Assembly: GCA_000969725.1 (NCBI GenBank)
Contig: JXSR01S007557.1
Origin: Ophiothrix spiculata
Lineage: Eukaryota > Echinodermata > Ophiuroidea > Amphilepidida > Ophiotrichidae
Direction: 5' to 3' (one strand)
DNA: 24,074 bases
The translations under genes and the position numbers were made by a program. Below, piece after piece: positions 19,527-24,074 of the stretch (position 1 is its first letter; the number at the start of each line of letters is the position of its first letter). The notes beneath the pieces are model-generated. The model saw nothing but the letters and a program-made list of their open reading frames with translations. It was not told where the DNA came from and did no database searches.

Positions 19527-20229
19527 CTAGACTGCGTCGTCTCGTTTAGGCTAAATAGCATTGCATCTTCGTCCTGGTACTTAAGAGGCACAGACCACTT
19601 GATTACTCTTAAGGGAATTCTTGACCGGCGGATTAAAGCAAATAAATTGATGACAATTGGAGCAATGACTACAACGTTATGATGTAAGTAAAAACTTAAT
19701 TACATTGTCAATTAAAACTAAACATGTGTGAGCTTTGCAAGAGAAGGTTAAAGATCTGTGCCTGCGACGTTATTTTTCCTCAATTTTTCTTAAATTCAGA
19801 AGCTACATAATCCACAACAAAAACCAACATAGAATGTCACAAAAGACACTTTAAAGCAAAAAAAGTACCCTACTGTTTCTCGTTTTTCGTTTTTCAAAGT
19901 TGAGATGGTCGTTCAAGAAAAACGATTAGAAGACTTTGATCCTAACGTTATAAGATACTTATATTAAAACCAAAAGATGATCTTTTTACCTTCAATAAAA
20001 TTAAGATGTTGATGTGATTTACGTAAAAAACACGAAAAGTGATGTTCCTTTTATCCCACTTTACTTCAGAGGATGTTTATGCCAAAGAAACTTTTTAAAA
20101 GCAGGAATTATAAGTTGCCACGAAAAATCCCATTTTTTTTTGTATTGAACATTCCTTTAATTCGTATATACAGAGAGTTGATTGGATTTTCATCCATCTA
20201 ACAAACTATGATCCTAGCTCTTAACTACT
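19527..20229 (+). repeat. Monomer b2 (703 bp)
   Basis: This is class b, like 16260-16986 but with the TAGAGGCACA bases present and a 1-bp insertion (TTAAGAGG) shared with a3. Its tail is shortened around 20100-20170, a change shared with the tail of a3. Confidence 0.8.
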
Positions 20230-20903
20230 CTAGACTGTGTCGTCTCGTCTAGCCTAAATAGCATTGCATTTTCCTTCTGGTACTTAGAGGCACAAACCAC
20301 TTGATTACTCTTCAGGGAATTCTTGACCGGCAGATTAAAGCAAATAAATTGATGACAATTGGAGCAATGATTACTAGTAAAACTATGCACTTATCAAGTT
20401 TGTAACTCAGTTGTGAATACAAATTGTAGATACAATAAAAAAACAGTTGTATGGTTTGCAAGAGTGGGGGAAATACCTGTGCTTACGACGTTGTTTTTTT
20501 TCTCTATGATCAAGACAAAAAAACAGCATCAACATAATACTGTTAATGCTTTTCGGGAAGATGAACATTTAAAACATTTAAGAAAACACAATTAGCATAC
20601 TTTGACCTTGATCCTAATATATTAACAAAAAGATTGTGTTGCACCTTTTGAATATGATATTGATGCGAGTTACATGAAAAACGAAAATTGATATTCCTTT
20701 CAACAATGTTCAACCCAATTCATTTCAGAGGATATTTATACAAAAAGCATGTTTGCAATTTCTAGCTCATTTCGTCCCATATTAATTGTTTTTAAAGCAG
20801 ATTTCAAGAGTTGGCACGGATATTATACGAATTCAAAGATCTTTTATCAAAGTAACATTCCAATAACTCGAACGCTTATGCATATAGAATGATGACTGCA
20901 TAT
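20230..20903 (+). repeat. Monomer c2 (674 bp)
   Basis: This is class c, nearly collinear with 16987-17650. The box has a CpG-to-TpG change (CTGTGTCG). Confidence 0.8.
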
Positions 20904-22050
20904 TGACTGCATGTGATGCGTCATTTGGTCTAGTCATAATATCTATTTTGCTTCTTGACGGAACAAACATCTTGATTGTTCTTTAGGGGTTTCTTGACTG
21001 GGGATTGAAGAGAATAGATTTATGAAAATTGGAGTACTAACTACTACGTTATGATGTAAATAATACGAAATTACATCGTGCTCTTTAATTCAGATGTTGT
21101 AAATTCAAGGTAATGATACCATCGAAAACAAGTAGTTGCAAATATTTTTGCAAAGGAAGATGACATAATTCTTACAACGTTATCATTTACTTTGATTGTC
21201 TTAAAGTCCATATCAAAAACCAACAGAAAATGTTACACATAGTATATGTGTAAGAGGCACATATATGGTGAAAGCACTAAGATATGGCTATGTTTATCTC
21301 TAACAAAACGCCATCCACCTTGGAAGCGTTTGCAACTTTTTTTGCAAAGGAATATGACATTTTTTTCTTACAACCTTATCATTTCCTTTGATTGTCTTTA
21401 AATCCATATCAAAAACCAACAGAAAATGTTACACATAGTATATGTTTATCTCTAACAAAACGCCATCCACCTTGAAAGCGTTTGCATTCTCGCTCTGAAG
21501 CAGTTTACATTCAAGATGGCGTAAGTAATGAAACACTTATAATGTCTATATCCGAAATAGATGGCGCAATTGCACTCTGTAAACCAAACTGCTATGGTTC
21601 TTCATTTACACTTTACTTTTCAGTTGGAGTGTGATGCAATATCAGTCACTGGTGAAACTGCTTTCTCGGCGTATTTAAGGTTTAGAATTTTTACGATTAC
21701 GTTTTAAGTTTTTCCTTAAATTAGTAAAACCAAAAGATGACAATTTTACTTTAGATACAATTAAGAATTGTTGTGATTTACATAAAAACAAAAGGTGATG
21801 TTCCTTTTATCCCAATTTACTTAAGACGATGTTATTTAAAACCTTATCTGCAATTTCTTTCATTTCTTGAAAACAGGGCTCATATTATATCTTTCTAAAA
21901 GCAGGTTTCAAGTGTTACCATGGAAAATACAAAAAGTCTTGTATTAAAAGCAACATTCCTTTAATTCGTATACTTATGAATGCATAGAGAGATGATTGAT
22001 TTTTGATTTTATTTTCATCTAACAAACAATGATCTTAATTCTTTAATTCT
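20904..22050 (+). repeat. Monomer d2 (about 1.15 kb)
   Basis: This is class d, lengthened by an internal tandem duplication. The stretch 21137-21336 and the stretch 21332-21486 both run from a TTGCAAAGGAA start through AACCAACAGAAAATGTTACA to AACGCCATCCACCTTG. The junction lies in a shared GCGTTTGCAA word. d1 has only one copy. Confidence 0.8.
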
Positions 22051-22842
22051 CTAGACTGCGTCGTCTTGTCTAGCCTTAATAGCATTGCATCTTCGTCCTG
22101 GTACTTAAGAGGCACAGACCACTTGATTACTCTTAAGGGAATTCTTGACCGGCGGATTAAAGCAAATAAATTGATGACAATTGGAGCAATGACTACAACG
22201 TTATGATGTAAGTAAAAACGTAATTACATTGTCAATTAAAACTAAACAGGTGTAAGCTTTGCAAGAGAAGGTTACATATCTGTGCGTGCAAAAACTTAAT
22301 TACATTGATATGAATACATGTTTTTGTTACAATTAAAACTAAACATGTGGAAGGGATGCAAGAGAAGGTAAAATATTTGTGCCTGGGACGTTATTGTTTC
22401 CTCCAGTTTTCTTAAATTCAGAAGCCATCCAATCCACAACAAAACCAACATAGAATGTCACAAAAGACACTTTGAAGCAAAAAACTACTGTTTCTCGTTT
22501 TTCAATTTTGAGATGGTTGGTCAAGAAATACGATTAGAAGACTTTGATCCTAACGTTACAGGATACTTATATAAAACCAAAAAGATTATCTTTTTACCTT
22601 TAATAAAATTAAGATATTGATGTGATTTACATAAAAAAACCGAAAAGTGACGTTCCTTTTATCCCATTTTACTTTAGAGGATGTTTATGCCAATGAAACT
22701 TTTTAAAAGCAGGAATCATAAGTTGCCACGAAAAATCCCTTTTTTTTGTATTGAACATTCCTTTAATTCGTATACACAGAGAGCTGATTGAATTTTGATT
22801 GGATTTTCATCTAACAAACTATGATCCTAGCTCTTTACTACT
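22051..22842 (+). repeat. Monomer a3, an a/b hybrid (792 bp)
   Basis: The 5' half has the class a duplication (about 22222-22370) and GAAGCCATCCAATCCACAAC. From about 22460 on, it changes to class b: GACACTTTGAAGC, no ATCATCAACAAC stretch, and the b2-like shortened tail. This is what an unequal crossover or conversion between an a and a b monomer would give. Confidence 0.75.
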
Positions 22843-23511
22843 CTAGACTGCGTCGTCTCGTCTAGTTTACATAGTGTTGCATCTTCCTCCTGGTACTTAG
22901 AGGCACAAACCACTTGATTACTCTTCAGGGATTTTTTGACCGGCGGATTTAAAACAATAAATAATTGGAGCAATGACTACAACGTTATGATGTAAGTAAA
23001 AAAATGATTACATTGTCAATTAAAATTAAACAGGTGTAAGCTTTGCAAGAGAAGGTTACATATCTGTGCCTGCGACGTCATTGTTTCCTCCAGTTTTCTT
23101 AAATTCAGAAGCTACATAATCCACATCAAAACCAACATAGAATGTCACAAAAGACACATTAATGCAAAAAACTACTGTTTCTCGTTTGTCGTTTTTCAAT
23201 TTTGAGATGGTCGGTCAAGAAATACGATTAGAAGACTTTGATCCTAACATTACAGGATACTTATATAAAACCAAAAGACGATCTTTTTACCTTTAATAAA
23301 ATTAAGATAATGATGTGATTTACATTAAAAAAACGAAAAGTGATGTTCCTTTTATCCCACTTCAGAGGATGTTTATGCTAAAGAAAGGCTCATATTAAAA
23401 ACATTTTCCTAAAGCAGGATTCATAAGTTGCCACGAAAAGTCCCAAAATTCTTGTATTGAACATTCCTTTAATTCGTATAGTTATAAATACACAGAGAAC
23501 TCATCACTACT
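22843..23511 (+). repeat. Monomer b3 (669 bp)
   Basis: This is class b with the full CTAGAC...GTCTAG box. The following TAGCCTAAATAG has changed to TAGTTTACATAG. The end is shortened, missing the ATTGGATTTTCATCTAACAA stretch found in b1. Confidence 0.8.
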
Positions 23512-23965
23512 CTAGACTGCGTCGTCTCGTCTAGCTTATATAATAGCTTTGCATCTTCCTCCTGGTACTTAGAAGCTCAAACCACTTGATTACTCTTCAG
23601 GGAATTCTCGACCGGCGGATTAAAACAAATAAATTGGTGACAATTGGAGCAATGATTACTACGTTATGATGCAAGTAAAACTATGCACTTAATTAGTTGT
23701 TTGTAATTCAGTTGTGAATACAAATTGTAGATACAATAAAAAAAAAACAGCTGTACGATTTGCAAGAGTGGGGGGAAATACCTGTGTTTACGACGTTGTT
23801 ATTTTTTTTTCTCTATGATCAAGACAACACAAATTTCATCCTATATTATTGTTTTTTAAAGCAGATATCAAGAGTTGGCACGGATATTATACGAATTCAA
23901 AGATCTTTTATCAAAGTAACATTCCAATAATTCGAACGCTTATGCATAGAATGGTGACTACATTT
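23512..23965 (+). repeat. Monomer c3, internally deleted (about 454 bp)
   Basis: This is class c. It matches c1 and c2 up to TCTATGATCAAGACAA (about 23826), then jumps to the TTTTTAAAGCAGAT region, losing about 210-220 bp. Confidence 0.8.
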
Positions 23966-24074
23966 TGACTGCATGCGATTTTTTAGGTTAGGTCTTTAGG
24001 ACATTAGGTCTAGTCTAAATATCATTATATCTATTTTGCTATATTAGATCCAAACGCGGTATCAAATATGAGCT
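23966..24074 (+). repeat. Monomer d3, cut by the window end
   Basis: Class d start: TTGACTGCATGCGATT, GGTCTAGTCTAAATATCATT and TCTATTTTGCT. About 35 bp of extra sequence with repeated TTAGG words separates the two halves of the start, compared with d1. Confidence 0.7.

Larger units (their letters stand above)
15370..24074 (+). repeat. Higher-order satellite array, (a-b-c-d) x 3
   Basis: Ten complete monomers and two partial ones of about 0.67-1.15 kb follow each other head to tail. Four classes can be told apart by their middle parts, and they occur strictly in the order a, b, c, d, a, b, c, d, a, b, c, d. Class b starts at 16260, 19527 and 22843, and class c at 16987, 20230 and 23512, giving periods of about 3.24-3.32 kb. 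Corresponding monomers of different periods resemble each other more than neighbours do, which is the definition of a higher-order repeat. The array includes 11256-11311 on the left and continues past the right end of the window. No monomer has a convincing gene. Confidence 0.85.

Noticed and set aside
22051-22160. Exon-like minus-strand block (KSNQVVCASKYQEEDAMLF) in the monomer starts
   Set aside because: It reads open in some monomers, for example the one at 20230 and, with a few changes, the one at 22843. It is broken by a 10-bp deletion at 16310, a 1-bp deletion at 17045, 1-bp insertions at 19585 and 22110, and a stop in the monomer at 18659. There is no sign of constraint on the frame.
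22339-22524. Hydrophobic minus-strand frame (TFYVGFVVDWMASEF) as a small membrane protein
   Set aside because: The matching stretch in other monomers carries frame-breaking indels (for example in the monomer at 19527) and amino-acid-changing differences, so it looks like satellite sequence open by chance.
15370-24074. CRISPR array or phage-type repeats
   Set aside because: The repeat units are 0.45-1.15 kb and directly adjoin each other, without short repeats and unique spacers. The genomic context is eukaryotic.
15370-24074. Tandem rDNA or 5S gene cluster
   Set aside because: I see no recognisable rRNA sequence or Pol III terminator-bounded unit in the monomers.

Overview
This looks like nuclear DNA from a multicellular eukaryote. 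It is AT-rich (by eye about one third GC) and has no bacterial gene organisation. No intact protein-coding gene, rRNA or functional tRNA is visible. It is made of DNA-transposon fossils, inverted-repeat elements and tandem repeats. The mixture of Academ-like and Tc1/mariner-like DNA transposons would suit a marine invertebrate, perhaps a bivalve mollusc, but that is a weak inference.

Left part (1-9.8 kb). There is an inverted-repeat element at 169-713 and a larger one with about 127-bp terminal inverted repeats at 1725-2544. An old, heavily diverged duplication makes 3.4-4.8 kb resemble 7.6-9.0 kb, with a further copy of part of it at 5.6-6.4 kb. A truncated tRNA-like (SINE-type) sequence lies at 4105-4160 and a cluster of nested palindromes at 5316-5398. 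A 1.03-kb mariner-like transposon (6444-7473) has about 210-bp terminal inverted repeats, a TA target duplication and a broken transposase N-terminus on the minus strand. It sits inside one copy of the old repeat, and another copy nearby supplies the empty site.

Middle (9.8-15.4 kb). Two small inverted-repeat elements (about 9.93-10.28 and 10.39-10.69 kb) precede a 4.06-kb degenerate DNA transposon (11312-15369). Its terminal inverted repeats of about 340 bp and multiply frameshifted transposase mark it as Academ-like. The transposase remnant keeps the landmarks of an XPG/FEN-type nuclease (FDRY, EADTR, PDMDV, and CDT...GIGKRTA in a helix-two-turn-helix) and a C-terminal Cys-rich knuckle.

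Right part (15.4-24.07 kb, plus 11256-11311). This is a higher-order tandem repeat. Monomers of about 0.67-1.15 kb occur in the fixed order a-b-c-d, repeated three times with a period of about 3.25-3.3 kb. Most monomers start with a near-invariant box bounded by CTAGAC and GTCTAG. The Academ-like element interrupts the first monomer with a 3-bp TGG duplication, so the array was there first. A 123-bp GC-rich insert with a 7-bp flanking duplication lies in the same monomer.

No genes act together here. The value of the window is as a record of nested insertions and of satellite evolution.
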